From Taiwanofungus camphoratus (Eukaryota > Basidiomycota > Agaricomycetes > Polyporales > Taiwanofungaceae), in contig CP021221.1 of the NCBI GenBank assembly GCA_003999685.1, positions 2,294,001-2,358,000 on the forward strand: a stretch of 64,000 nt of DNA. Reading direction: 5' to 3'. The translations under genes were made by a program, and so were the position numbers. The notes under the pieces were generated by a model, which saw nothing but the letters and a program-made list of their open reading frames with translations, searched no databases and was not told the origin of the DNA. Shown one piece after another: positions 1 through 13,769 of this stretch (the stretch's first letter is position 1; each line of letters starts with the position of its first letter).

Positions 1-2502
1 AAACAAACTTACAAAGAATGAAGTGAGGATAGCATGTATGAGAGTGCACAGGGCTAGAAGTCACGGCAGCATGCACGATTCCAGGTTGTGAATATGGCCA
101 AACTTGCCTCCACGGGGCAACTTGATCAATGACTTGAGAAGCCGGCTCAGATGAATCGACAAGGTCACGATATCTGACCTCCGGGGCGGGACTAGTACTT
201 GGACTGTGAGATGGAAACTTGAACGGCAACGCTTTCTCTGATGATCGTGCACCCTCTGAAAAGGTTTTGTAAGGCCATAGGTGACCCCACGGCTGCGCTT
301 CGTCTGGCCTGTCCTGATAGGGCCAAACATGGTTCCACGGTTGAGACCGTGTATAGGGCCATACATGGGTCCAGGGTTCGGCCTGAGGACTATGGGAAGA
401 AGTTATCTTGGAGGAATCAATCGCTTCGTGCAACCCGACTTTTGCAGCAGGACTTGCACTGTAATGCGGAAATACAAGCCTCGATGGGGATGTCTCCTGT
501 AACGATTGCGCTTCACCCTGCATGGTTTCTCGGAAGTATGGCCAGATGTGTCTCCAAGGTTGTGCTTCAGCAGATGCATCTCCAGCCCCCGAAATAGCTT
601 CAGCTGTGTGCCTTCTCGGAGGATCCCGTAAGACCGTAGGAAGGGGGGTCACAGGGACGCTGAGCAATCTGCAATCACCCAAATCTGGAGATGATACCCT
701 AGGCGCATATTCGCTACGCGCAGGGGACAGAGGATAAGAGGGGCCACCCCCAAAAATTTCCGTGGAGGGCGTCAAGGGGACACTCATCATCCCCCGCGCA
801 GCAACATCAGGAAAAGGCACCCGATGTACTACCTCGCTGTGCGCGAGAGACTCTGGATAGGGCGATGGTGGACCCCAAGATGTTGCAGTCTCGGGCGTCA
901 AAGGAACGCTCAACATGCCTCTCGCCCCAAGATCTGGCGAAGATACTCGATGAAGATGGTCATCGTGTCCAGGAGACGCTAGATAAGATAGTGGTGGGCC
1001 CCAAGAAGTCGCAGTGGACGGAGTCACGGGGCGACTGGACATCTGTCTGCCTGCGATATCTACAGAAGGTGCATAGTAGCTGTGGCCATCCAGGGGAGAC
1101 GAGGGGTAGGAAAGTGGCGCACCCCAGCTGGTGGCAGTGGCTGGCGTGGGCGGGGCATCTTCCAGAACTCGCCTGGCAAGGTCGGGGGAAGGCAGCCGCC
1201 ACACAACGGACTGGACGTCTTCATCATGCTCGTAGTCAGGGGGTCCAGCAGACGAGACGGACCACGCATAATCATCGAGATTCAATTCGAACTCTTGAGC
1301 TGTACTGGCGCTAGGAAGGTCGCCAATCACATTCGGCATGTTCGCAGGGTCGAGGCTCGTCTGTCCTGTCGCAGCCAGCGGACTGTGTGTGTAAGACGCA
1401 CTCGCTCGCCATGAGGTCACAAGCGTGTCAATGTCTTTCCTAGCAGTTCTCAGTTCTTCCTCCTGCACGATGGGAGATAGAGCAGCACGGAGCAATTGGA
1501 CTTCCTCAGTCGGACTCTGAGAAGATAGATGGCGTGGTACCACTCTTGAGTCAGACGCAATAGACGATGTCTCAAACCGGTCTAGTAAAGATAGCTTTTT
1601 CGGTGCAAGTCTCGGTGCGTTCAGGGCTGTCCTAGACTGCTGGAGAAGGAGGGTATGATCTAAATGATCGTCCCCTCGATCATCTAAGAACGTGGTCCTG
1701 CTGTCTCCGCGCCAATGTGATATGGATTGACGACGAGACGGAGTTACGGAAATGGGAACATCCACGACCTCCCTGCGGGCAGAGGCAAGCCAAGCGTCAT
1801 ACCATCGTGCTTTCGACAAGTCGACATCAAATTCTATTTGACCACTGATAGGCAGCTGTGTCTGAAAGACGGAAGAGCGCGCGTCGAACAGAGAACCCCA
1901 AAGTAGATGCCAGGTCTCATCTGAAATACGAGGGTACAGGGCTATTCCGTTGTGATTGGTGTGCAAGTAGAGACAGAGACCAGCCGTGCTAGGCAGGCTG
2001 AACTCACGAGCAATGGCACTGAGCTGGCTACCCATCTATGACATACTACAGTCAAACCGCACGTAATCATTGTTAGCAGTGAGAATACACTCACAGTTGT
2101 AAATAGTGGCATGAGGATACCCTGAGAAAGACGATCGGGGGAACCTGAGGACAGAGTACGGCCAAGAGGGCCATGTTCTCTGGCGAATGAGGCTGGAGGT
2201 ATCACCACAACAAGCCATCGGAGACCCCTCTGAACAACTCGTTCGCGGGCCTCCCGAGGGTCAGTAGAGTTGATGTAAGCAACGGAGGGGCCTCTCCGAT
2301 AGACGGGTGCGGTAACTTCTGTCGCGACACCAGTGATCATAGTGGGCTCCGAGTCTACTCCATTGATACTCTGCATGGGGGCTGATGGATGAGGTTGACC
2401 CAAAAATTCATTGTCGGTGTCTGGCGGAGTCAGTGGTTGGGTAGTGCGAGGGAGCTCGAATAAGTAGGGTCTGTGAACATGATTGGATAATAGGTGTGAC
2501 AT
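1..2502 (-). CDS. Large disordered protein with two tandem-repeat blocks, 3' end beyond window
   Basis: Exon 1 is 2095-2502 and exon 2 is 2035 down to base 1. The frame stays open to the left edge, so the C-terminus is missing. The N-terminal third holds a conserved-looking segment, with RWLVVVIPP, then QGILMPLFTT, the splice junction, and REFSLPSTAGLCLYLH. A central motif APKKLSLLDRFE is followed at about 1.2 kb by four to five copies of a 35-40 residue repeat built on TPxTATSWGPPxSYPxSP and SPDLGARGMLS. Below about 600 a second repeat of roughly 50 residues is built on PWxHVWPY, with five PW-x-WPY cores visible. From memory, large agaricomycete proteins of unknown function share this arrangement of conserved head, LDRFE motif and aromatic WPY/YP repeats. 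No enzyme domain is visible. The long plus-strand ORFs opposite it are shadows of the repeats. Confidence 0.8.
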
Positions 2503-2992
2503 TAGTTGTTAATCTTGCTTGATAATGGGAAGGAATGGAGGGCGTAAATGTGTTCGCTGACTAGCAGCAAGAGTGCTTTGAGGGAATGCTGGGACGATGC
2601 GCTTCAAACAACGTTGGGAGCGGTAAGGGATGACTGATAGGATCACGAAGGAGACACAGCGAACGTGACAAGCGTTGCCAATCCCCTTGGGGACCGTGTC
2701 AATCCGTTAACTTATTCGGAGGGAATAGACGACGAGCTCTCTCGGAGAACCGTCTGTTGAAAGGGGAGAGTCGTCGGACGAAATCAAGTACCTATGGCAG
2801 AATGCCCGTACCGATGGGAGCCGCCACCTACTTATCCAGTATCTCCACGGCAGCTGAACCTACTTTCGGCCTGACCACGTGGTTCACGTGCCCAAACGCG
2901 CGTCTGGTCCTTTCATCATGCGCGAGGCCTGTCAGGCTCTGCCACTGTCCCGACCAATTCACGTCGTTATCCGTCTGACCATCACAACCGAT
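2503..2992. promoter_or_regulatory. Divergent intergenic region between the repeat protein and CSN4
   Basis: This 490-bp spacer lies between two start codons on opposite strands, so it should hold both promoters. I see no convincing ORF, repeat or recognisable upstream element in it. Confidence 0.4.
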
Positions 2993-4558
2993 ATGGACCA
3001 AATACTTGCCCAAATTGCGGGCTATGGGCAGAAAGATAGGGCAACCGCATATCAATCTCTTCTTGCAGAGATACTTTCTCGTTCCGATCAGCAACAACTT
3101 GCTGCAGAGATTCACTTACTGGTCGAGAATGTCGTTCAGGACAGTGTAGGGGTTGTTGTCGGACGACATGTCCTGACAGAACTAGTGAAAGCCCTTGGTG
3201 AAGGTGCAATACAGAACATAGAAGTGAGGAAGCGTATCGTTGAGGACACCCTCAGCATTACTGAACCGCGCATCGTGAGCTATGAGGAGCAAGTGCGTGT
3301 ATATGATAATTTCTTGGGACCATATTGAAATTGTGGGTGCAGGTGAACTCGCTTAAGTTTCAATTAGCTGACCTGTTGGAAGGTGAAGAAGCATGGACTG
3401 ATGCTGCTCGTGTACTGATGGGTATCTCTCTTGACTCGGGTACCAGGTGAGCAGAGGGCATTCAAATAGCCCAGTCTTACTTTATGGATGGTAACGGAGG
3501 TTAGAGCGCTGCACGACGAGGAAAAATTACGCGTGTACATCCGCATTGTCCGACTGCTACTAGAAGAAGAAGAGTCTACCCAAGCTGAAACATTCTACAA
3601 CCGCGCTGCCCTCATCGCCCACACAACAACAGACAAAGAGACTCTCCTTCAGTTCAAACTTTGTCAAGCACGCATTAGCGACTACTCGCGGAAGTTCTTG
3701 GAAGCCGCAAGTCGATATCACGAGCTAAGCTGGGTAGCTGATATCGACGAAGACGAGCGCAAGCACATGCTGTAAGCAGTCGTATATTCTCTATCATTGC
3801 TCCCCTTCACCGTCGGTGCAGGTCGGCAGCGGTTACTTGTGCCGTACTAGCGCCGGCAGGTCCCAATCGATCTCGTATCCTTGCCTCACTCTGTCGGGAC
3901 GAGCGGACCGCCGAACTTCCTACGTATAACATCCTCCTCAAGATGTTCCACGACCGCATCCTGCGCCCCACTGAGATCAAGGAATTCGAGAAAACGCTGA
4001 AGCGGCATCAACTTGCGGGTATCTCTCTGTCGTCCAACGACCGTCTGGCGGCAGCGGTCGCAGACGATAACGAGGCGGTCGACTCCAATGCAAGTAAGCG
4101 CACGGGTCCATCAACCGTTCTCGATCGCGCGGTTATGGAACACAACCTGCTTGCGAGCTCCAAAATCTACAACAACATCAAGTTTAGTGGTTTGGGTGCC
4201 CTCCTAGATCTGACACCCGGCGCTGCGGAGACTATGGCGCGCAAAATGATAGAGCAAGGCCGTCTGCGAGGTTGGATCGATCAAGTAGAGAGGCTGATTT
4301 GGTTCGAGGGCACTCGTGAAGAGGATGATGCTCAGGGTAAGGCGGGAGGGCTGGGTGATGTAGAGCAGACCGCAGAGGATACAGGAGCGCCATTCACCAA
4401 GCGATGGGACATGCAGATCCGCATGACAGCAGCAAATGTGAGCATCACTAGTCATATCATCTAGGTGCATCCCTTACATGTTTGGTGTTCAGGTTGAGTC
4501 CATTGTACAGCATCTAACAGAGAAAGGTCTGGTGAGATTTGCATCAGTGCAAGCATGA
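2993..4558 (+). CDS. CSN4: COP9 signalosome subunit 4 (PCI domain)
   Basis: Exons are 2993-3292, 3343-3446, 3505-3771, 3822-4437 and 4493-4558, giving 450 residues, close to the family's usual length of a little over 400. CSN4 is a PCI-domain scaffold subunit of the COP9 signalosome, which removes NEDD8 from cullins. Family segments are plain: EEKLRVYIRIVRLLLEEE, then RISDYSRKFLEAASRYHELS of the TPR-like part, NRSRILASLCRDERT, and the PCI winged helix with VMEHNLLASSKIYNNIKF followed by GRLRGWIDQVERLIWF. The start is the first in-frame ATG giving the expected short N-terminus. The C-terminal exon supplies the final helix and ends VRFASVQA. Its 3' end faces the CTK1-like gene across 120 bp. 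Confidence 0.93.
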
Positions 4559-4678
4559 AACATGTATTATACTTCGTCAACAGCATTGCTAACAATAGTC
4601 GAGGTCCGCGAGTGCTTGTGTACTAGTAGAGCATTACATTGTGCATCGGAAGATAACGATATGCAGACGACTGGACCC

Positions 4679-7600
4679 TTAGCCTCCCTCAACCTTTCTC
4701 CGCTTTTTTGCACGCTGAGTTCGTTCGCGTTTCGTCTCAAGTTCATGCCATTCGCCTTCTAGGGTAGACAAGCTGTAGATCAGGAAGATAAGCTCGATGT
4801 CATGCTATACTTGTCCCAGAGCGACATACCCAACGGGTGCTGCTGGTGTAGGATGCTCCCTGTGGAAGTATGGGGCTTCCAGGGCCTGTACAGCCGTCAC
4901 ACGCTGTGCTGGATCGTAGGCCAATAGTCGCTCTGCTAAGTCGAGGCCAGCGGGAGAGAGCCATCTGTCGCACAGCTTCCCATGAGCATCAGCAACTTGA
5001 GCTCAGACCTGACAACTCACTTCTCGAACAATTCTCGGAAATGATTTGGGATCATGTCTTTGGGCTTGATGAGCTCATACCAAGGCAAACTTGTCATACC
5101 AGGCCACCGTTCCACTGTGGGAGTGCCGACAATTCTGTAGATAACGTCGAGCTGATGAATTTCGTCATTGCCTTGGAAGACAGGTTTCTTCGTGAAGAGC
5201 TCGAGCATGATACATCTGTAATGGCATACTCAGAATTTGATAGGACGAGCAATTTACCACGAACCCTGCGCTCCACATATCGACTTCAGGACCATAGACA
5301 GTCGTTCCGAATAAAAGCTCTGGTGGACGGTACCACAAGGTAATGACACGATTGGTGTAGTCACTCTTTCTACGCTTCTGATAGAAGCGTGCCAGACCAA
5401 AATCAGCAAGTTTCAGCTCTCCCCGATTGTTCACCAAGATATTAGATCCTTTGATGTCCCGATGTATAACGCCTTTATGGTGAAGATAGGCCAGGCCAGC
5501 AAGCATTTGCCGACAGAAAGATTTCAGATGTGCGTCAGTGAAAGTGAATTGAGTTTGCGAAAGCACACCGGTCAAATCGTGATCCATGTATTCGAACACC
5601 ATGTAGACACTGTCTGAAAGGCCATGGCTTAGATGATCATCCTATCAGGAAAAAGTCACCACTCACTATTGCGTACCATCATCTCGTACAGGCGTACGAC
5701 ATTGTCATGTCGTAAAGACTGAAGAAGTTTGATTTCGCGCATTGCTGTAACAGGAAATCCTTCCTTTTCGCCTTCCATACGTATCTTCTTCAATGCAACA
5801 AATCTCCCATTGCTTGCATTGCGCGCCTTGAATACCTTTCCAAAGGTGCCTTCGCCTACTTGGCTAATAAGCTCATAGACTTCATTTTGAGAGCCTGTGA
5901 TTGGAGATGGAGGTCTTGTGACGATAGGTGTTATATTGTCTTGTTCATCATCTTGCATCCGCATGTGAGCGATCGTATACTCATTTTTCACATCTCTTCT
6001 TATTCTCGAATCATCAAGGTCAGTGGCGCGAGAAGACGGTTCTTGCAGCCGAGGAGAGGTCATCAATGATGCAGGATCATCGAGGTGCGAATCTGGAGGC
6101 GCTCTGCGATCTGAGGAGCTTAAAGCACGTTCTGGACGGTGAATCTCATTTGGTGAGCGGCGGAAAGAATTGTCATCACACTGCGCTTCGTGCACGATGG
6201 AAGCTTGTTGCGATGCGAGGTTGGATTGTGGTACGCTGGATGTTATGGGATGTGACCTAGACGTTGAAGGCAAGGATGTCGATGGCCGTCGCTCGCGGAC
6301 AGGCTCATTCTCCTCATCATCGTCACCGGGGAAAAACCTCTTCACTGCCAAACTAGGCTGCCCGATGGGTTTGAATCCAGCATTCTTGGTTGAAATTATA
6401 CGAGGTACGGCTGATGAAGCGGATTTGACACGAGTCTCGACGGGAGAAGAGGACATTATCACAGGCGATTCGAGAGAGCTGGCGACAGATACAGGTAGGT
6501 TTGAAGGAGGCGGCATAGCTATAGCTGACGAAGTCTTGGCATTGTCACCGTCTCGCTTCGTTTCCCTTCTAGAGGGTGAACGAGCACGCTAGAGACGGAG
6601 TTCAACCATGCAAGGAATTTCCGGAAAACTGATCACTCACTTCAGGTTGCTTGCCATTGGTCCCACCATTCCTATACGGATCTTGCCCTCGGATCCGTGG
6701 AGCGGGCAAAGGACTCTTGGTGAGAGACAGAGCTATATCGTTTACTGAGGTAGCGACCGGTAGTCGATGTACGGTTCGCGGGCGTTCTTTTGGACTCCTG
6801 CTCGGAGTTCGACTTCTACTCCTGCTTGTGCTAGTGACAGATGACAAGCTGCGTCGTCGCGCTCGACCACGACTATCAATACTCCGAACACTCCTCGGCG
6901 AAGACGTTGGAGATCTAGAATATCTCTCGCGCTGACGGCCATTTCTTTTTCCCCGCCTATCGTGAGGGCTGGGACTACGATCACCCCCTGCATGGGTGGT
7001 ATCCTTACGCCGTCGTTTGGGTGCATCCGAGGATAAAGAGCGACCTCTCGAGGAACGTCGTGAATGATATGATTCAGCTGGCGAGCGGGACCGAACTCGC
7101 GAAGGCGAGCGACGTTGTTGTCGTCTCTTGCCTGTGCCTCGATTGTTTTTATTCGAGGTTTGGGGCATATCTCTCCGAGTCCAGCTATAGAGAAGAAATC
7201 AAGAGAATGGCACTGAAGAGAATGTCCAAACGCACTTGTTGAGGTGTCCATCATCCTGGCGCCAATCGCGTTTTTGTCTGTTATTATGATGCTTTTTTCC
7301 AGATTTTGCACTCTTATTCTGGTTCGAGCTTTTGTTTGAGTTTTGGTGGCGATAACCCTGTGCGCCATTTCGACTGTTGGGCTGCCACGACGCAGAAGGT
7401 TCCCAAGACCGGTCCTCTCCCGCATGCTGTGAGCCTTCAACATGAGTTCCAGACCAACGACGAGAGGAGTTGTCCCAAGAGTGAGCTTGACTCTCAGCCT
7501 GCCGCGGTTCCCAAGAAGAATCCCGTCGCCAATCTTGCCCACTGCCATTCCTGCGATCGTCCCTTGTCCAACCCTCGTCCTGCCTGTCGTCAGAGTATCT

Positions 7601-8146
7601 AGGACGACCTTTCTCGCTTTGTTGTCCAGACAAACCTTCTTCTGTAGGCCATTTGCTGTAACTGTTAGCTCTGTCATACCGAGTTGAGGGTGTCCACGAT
7701 GAAGACTCTGGATAGGTCGAGGCTGTATACCCTGGTTCATATCCATCTGGCCACTGTCTACTAGTGTTATAGTGGGCATCTGGAGGATCATAATCATCTC
7801 GCTCCCCACGGTGGTAAACGTCCTTAGAGGAGTAGTTGTATCTGTCATGCGACGAATGAGAACTGTCCGCTGCACGCCAGTCATCATTATCACGACGGTG
7901 TCGAGATGACGAGTTCTCTTGTCTCATATTGTAGGCAGTTCTGGGCGGAGGTGATGGTCTGTAGCTCTCAGAACGATGAGAATAACGATGAGAGTGAGAG
8001 AACGATTCAGAACGGGGTTCATCTGCGCGTGGGACAAGCGGTGACGGCGCCTCCTCGTCCACACCACTGCCCTGCTGCTGCTGCCTTCTTGACCGACCTA
8101 GAGAGGAGTGCATCTGTTGAAAACGTGTGTGTAGGTTTTGGGGCAA
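4679..8146 (-). CDS. CTK1: CTD kinase catalytic subunit (CTK1/Lsk1/CDK12-type) with long RS-rich N-terminus
   Basis: Seven exons in gene order: 7236-8146, 6641-7184, 5667-6588, 5265-5613, 5021-5215, 4830-4964, 4679-4772 (1,049 residues). Roughly the first 720 residues are low complexity, rich in RS, SR, RD and S-P, as in CDK12-like kinases. The kinase domain (about 720-1010) has the Gly loop GEGTFGKVFKA, VALKK, a PSTAIRE-type helix FPVTAMREIKLLQSL, HRDIKGSNIL, DFGLARF and T-loop SDYTNRVITLWYRPPELL. The last exon gives the fungal tail LEGEWHELETKRER followed by a basic stretch. Known members phosphorylate Ser2 of the RNA polymerase II CTD with a cyclin and a third subunit. The assignment to CTK1 rather than BUR1 rests on the PVTAMRE helix, the KRRKSDYTNRVIT loop and the RS-rich head. 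Confidence 0.92.
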
Positions 8147-8958
8147 GGTGATGGGAAGCGTTCAAGTTGGACGCTCGCGTTACGTGTCGTCACGACGAGT
8201 AGTTGACGGCCAAACTGTGCTTTGTAGCAGTTGTGGTCGGACGTACTGGTAGCTTAGTTGATGTGATGAAAAGTCATTCAGATCACTCAAAAGACAATGA
8301 TGCAGCCCTGGGAGGGACTTGGGAAAAGGAAGGAGGACGTGCAGAATCCAGAGTCAATCAGCAGTGATCTCGCAGATGAACAGGCTCATTCAAGAGAAAA
8401 AATCATACTTACATAAATTACAGCTCATATATATCCACTGGGAGGAAAGAAAACCAGCGTCGATAATGTCTCCACCAACAGGACCTCGCAGAGTGTCATA
8501 AACAGCGGAAAAGGCCAAAGAGGACCGCAGCGTCGTCTATGCCGACGTTTCGAGGCGTGCGCACCTTGGCGAGACTCGAGTCTACCGGTGGTGCGCCTAT
8601 CAGGTCTCGTGAACTCTCAAATCTTTCACTCTCTGCAAAACATCCCTTGGAAAAATAATGGTGATCAGGATAACTACGACGGCAATGGAGAAGACCAGTC
8701 AGCGGAGTTGTTGAGGTGGTCATGCAGTAAGGGCACGAAGTACTGGTGGCCACAGCGCAACTTCCGCAAGCTGCCAGTGGCCCTAGTTGCAGCGCGCATT
8801 CACTTGCATGCTCAAACAGTTCAAATGTGCAAGAAGTTATTCAAGTACTTATATCACGTAGAGAGTTAAGATCGTGTTGCTAGGCTCCCGATGGATGCGG
8901 GACATATTACAATGTAACATCGCTCGACGAATAGTCAGTTATATCGACGTTAAATGTA
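8147..8958. other. Intergenic region without a confident gene
   Basis: This 812-bp gap holds the promoter of the CTK1-like gene on its left side and the 3' end of the WD40 gene on its right. On the minus strand around 8600-8800 there are short open stretches, including an ATG-led ORF of 41 codons at 8676-8799 and a hydrophobic run in another frame. I could not join them into a spliced model with continuous phase. Confidence 0.4.
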
Positions 8959-11122
8959 TTATTGAAAGGTGCACTGCGGCGCAGGCATAGCTTCACCACC
9001 ATGATTGCTCCCTGCTCGACGTGAAATCTGGTAATGGAGGAATAGACTGGCGAGATCTATTCGTCTTGAAGCAGCCTCGGTGTTGCGCTGCACAATGGAC
9101 TCGGCATTCCTCAACCTGGAGAACATACTTTGGCCACGTGTGGGCGTAAACAGCTGCAGTAATAAACCAATATCAGCTACGTTATCCATTTAGCACTGTT
9201 GACTCACCTTGACCGTTGTGTCAATCCCGCTCACTGCTACTAACGGAAAATGAGGGTGACCCTCAATCACGTTTACCACAGTGCCGTCTCCCTCCAGAAT
9301 GTCGTGAATCTTCCCTGTGGACTTTCTCCACATGAAGAAATTACCGTCGTCTGAACCTGAAACCACAAACTCGTCCTGAGGACCTAGAAAATTCACTATG
9401 CAAAATCTTCGAAGTCAGTACTCAAGGAACTATCATTGTACATACCATCCTTTACAGTTTCCACATTGCAAGCCCCCCCGAAGCGAGCTCGTGGGAAGAC
9501 AACCGGTAATCTGGTGGGAAGCACATCTTCATAGGGATTCTCTTGACCTTCTTCCTCATCGTTGTTAACATTGTCATTAATGTCGTCTTCTTGACATTCG
9601 TCTGGGCCAGTTGAATGCAACGCGGCTGCATCAGCTATGATACTATCGTCCTCCTGACGCACACAGTGCATGTCTTCATGCACCTGGACGTCAGAGTCGG
9701 AACATGCGGAGCCGTCCACACCAGTGCTCCCAACGTTGTACCGCCTCGTCAACAGGTCCCGGCTCGTACTCTTTGGGTTTCGTGGAATAACGGAGGTTTG
9801 AACCAAATTTGATGGCTCTTGCGGGTCGTCTCGGGTCGAATATAGGTATACGGCATCAGAGCTGTATGCTGTCATCTCGTCGGGAGAAGAGCTCTGGTAT
9901 GAATGGATGTGTGAACCTACACAGTAAAACCTACAGGTGTGATTAGGTCATTGACTAGAGATGATGAGAGTTAATCTTACTTCATGGCCGTTGGAAGTCG
10001 ACATTCTTGCCCCTGTTATATGTTCATAACCTCGCCTTTCACTTGGACCACGTGCAGCACGCCCAAATCGTCTTACACATGTAGTAACAGCATCAGAGCC
10101 TGGTAACATGCCCCATTCTTCCTTGAAGAAGCGACCCGCGTGCCGACGATCGAAGAGATATCCCTGCGTCGAGTTGAGCGAGGCTATGAACCAGTAATGT
10201 GTACTTACATAAGGTGATTCACCCGCAACGATAAACTGGTACGGGGTCAGAGGAGAAAGAGCAAGTGTACTCAGATCGTGGTTTAGTGTAATTAACGGTG
10301 CAGGACATGAGCCCAAGGCGCAGTCATGAGGGACACGCAAATCGTGCTGGCGCACAGTCCCATCCTACGACATCGATGGTTGTCAGTATCAAGGTGAATC
10401 TGCGAAGCAAACAGATATTTGGTACCTCTGAAACTGTCAGAAACAAGTCAGGGCTATCTTCCGTTACGATACGCTTCACCCGACCTCGATGGCATCCCAA
10501 TACACGCACATTAGCTTCACAACTGCTGTATTCCGTTTCACCACCATATCTCGAAGAATGAACAGCAGTAGTTCCTACGTCGGATATACGGACTTGCTGG
10601 TCACCTGAGACTGTTGCTCTGCCAACAAAAAGGTCAAGGACAGCGCACGGAACGCATCGAAGGGCGACGACTTACATTCTCGTTGAATTGGGAAGCATTT
10701 GGGCGTTGAATATATTCCCTCGGTGCCCCGTGCGTATGACAGTGTCACAGACGAAAGGATATTGCCGTGTTGTATTATTTGAATCAATTCGCCATAAGCG
10801 CACACTGATATAGACTCGCAAAGTTATTCCTTGAAGGTGTTCAGATACGCACGTAGTATCGTCCCCAGCACTGATCAGAAGCTCTCCGTCCTGCGCCCAG
10901 GATAAAGCATTGACACATCTGTGAACAGACACGGTTAACAGTGGGTAATCCAGATGATACTATGCAATACCCTGTGTGACCACTGATCTCGTCTCCTAAA
11001 ACATTAACTCTGTCCATAGTGTGATTCAACGAAGCAGACAGCAACCGTGACTTCCGCCGTCTAGATAGCATTGCTGTAGACATCGAGTTTGCGGTCAGAG
11101 TAGCAGATTTACTCTCAAACAT
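8959..11122 (-). CDS. WD40-repeat protein, DCAF6/DCAF8-like (candidate CRL4 substrate receptor)
   Basis: Exons in gene order: 10971-11122, 10853-10918, 10676-10804, 10426-10618, 10209-10364, 9981-10163, 9446-9893, 9208-9395, 8959-9153 (569 residues from the first ATG). WD repeats are clear: GHTGCVNALSWAQDGELLIS, GDDTTVRLWRID, GHRGNIFNAQMLP and GSDDGNFFMWRKSTGKI. The C-terminal part, HPHFPLVAVSGIDTTVKLF followed by NAESIVQRN, matches my recollection of the end of human DCAF6/DCAF8, which dock substrates on CUL4-DDB1. An acidic insert in exon 7 separates the early and late repeats. The frame is open upstream of the first ATG without another ATG, and conserved-looking residues (SSSLRRLRQSVD) lie there, so a small upstream exon probably exists. 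The exon 6/7 junction (acceptor near 9893) is the least certain. Confidence 0.85.
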
Positions 11123-12208
11123 GTCAACACTTTGTCTGAGTCTTCGGAGGGATGATGATGAAATCAATTTACGTGCTTCGGGCGCTTAAGCGCCTATGGT
11201 GCTGCTGTACTAACTATGTATCGTATGATACTGCTAATGTTGTATCTACGAATATGTTATACATACTGTAAACATTCAACATTTATGTGTGTATTTGTAT
11301 TATTCCGGCAATTGAATGCAAGAGTGCCCGGATCTAAACCATCATATCCAGAAGAATCTAGGGCATCCATCTCACCAGTACGACCCGATTCCGTTCATTG
11401 CATCATCCTCAGAACATTCTTCTGGCGTAGTATAGATTGGTGACGCATCTTAATGCCCACTATTTGTCAAAATTTTTGGCAGATCGTTAATAGCTCTGTG
11501 ACCACTCAACATTCTGACCTTGGAATTTGCACTCACTGACCATTTTGCATTGAAGCCATAGTACCGGGAAACACCGCGTCTTGGCACGAGTTTGCTTGTT
11601 GCGGTATAAAATGCTAATTTCATCATCATCAACAACAACAACAACAGTGCCCAACTGCGCAGTCTTTCTATGTCCCAAATTTGTGCAAGGATAGTCCACC
11701 AGATTTTGTCAAGGGTGAAATTTACCATTCTGCCAGTGGCAGTTGACCAGAGGACTGAAGTCTCAGAATGCCCCCGACACCACCAGCTAAACGTAAATGG
11801 CCGCGGCCTGAATAATAAGCACCCGGTGCGGGGAACTGAGCTGACTCCGTGGCCGGATGCATTCACGCTCATGTGTAATAGTTATTTCAAATGGGTCTCC
11901 TGTTCCAAGTCAAGAATGAATGTTAATGCAGATACCAACCGTTGCCCGCCATATGATATAGCTGCCACGATGCGCACCCTGTATAGTCGCCGCAGAAGCA
12001 CTATATAGACCTGGTCACCTTGTAACCTGGGCGGAACTCGGAATGGCTATCCTCCAAAAAAAATTTCGGAAGGTCGTTCTCGCTGGAATATCAAACTGGG
12101 ATCGGGATACATGATACAGGGGTAAACTATGTGTGACGTCAATCGTAAAAATGATGGGAAACCGAAGAGCGCGGGTCCATGTTGTACTAGCCAAAGACTA
12201 TGCCACCT
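11123..12208. other. 1.1-kb intergenic region between the WD40 gene and PEP4
   Basis: It combines the promoter of the WD40 gene with the 3' flank of PEP4. A 140-codon minus-strand ORF (11450-11872) begins with ATG but shows no family signature and runs across a trinucleotide repeat, so I do not annotate it. No RNA gene or mobile element was recognised. Confidence 0.4.
11621..11646. repeat. Trinucleotide microsatellite (CAT)3 then (CAA)n
   Basis: Three CAT(C) units pass directly into about five CAA units in the intergenic region. It is a simple-sequence repeat, read directly from the bases. Confidence 0.85.

Positions 12209-13769
<1,561 letters not shown>

Noticed and set aside
241-1414. Several long plus-strand ORFs (241-597, 865-1314, 1082-1414)
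   Set aside because: They lie opposite the tandem-repeat exon on the minus strand, share its periodicity and show no own signature; they are antisense shadows.
8581-8879. Short minus-strand ORF with CPYC and a hydrophobic run in another frame, suggesting a small zinc/membrane protein
   Set aside because: No set of splice sites joined the pieces with continuous phase; the ATG-led part is only 41 codons.
11450-11872. 140-codon minus-strand ORF starting with ATG
   Set aside because: It crosses a CAT/CAA microsatellite that gives it Leu and Met runs, has no family signature, and lies in a promoter/3' flank region.
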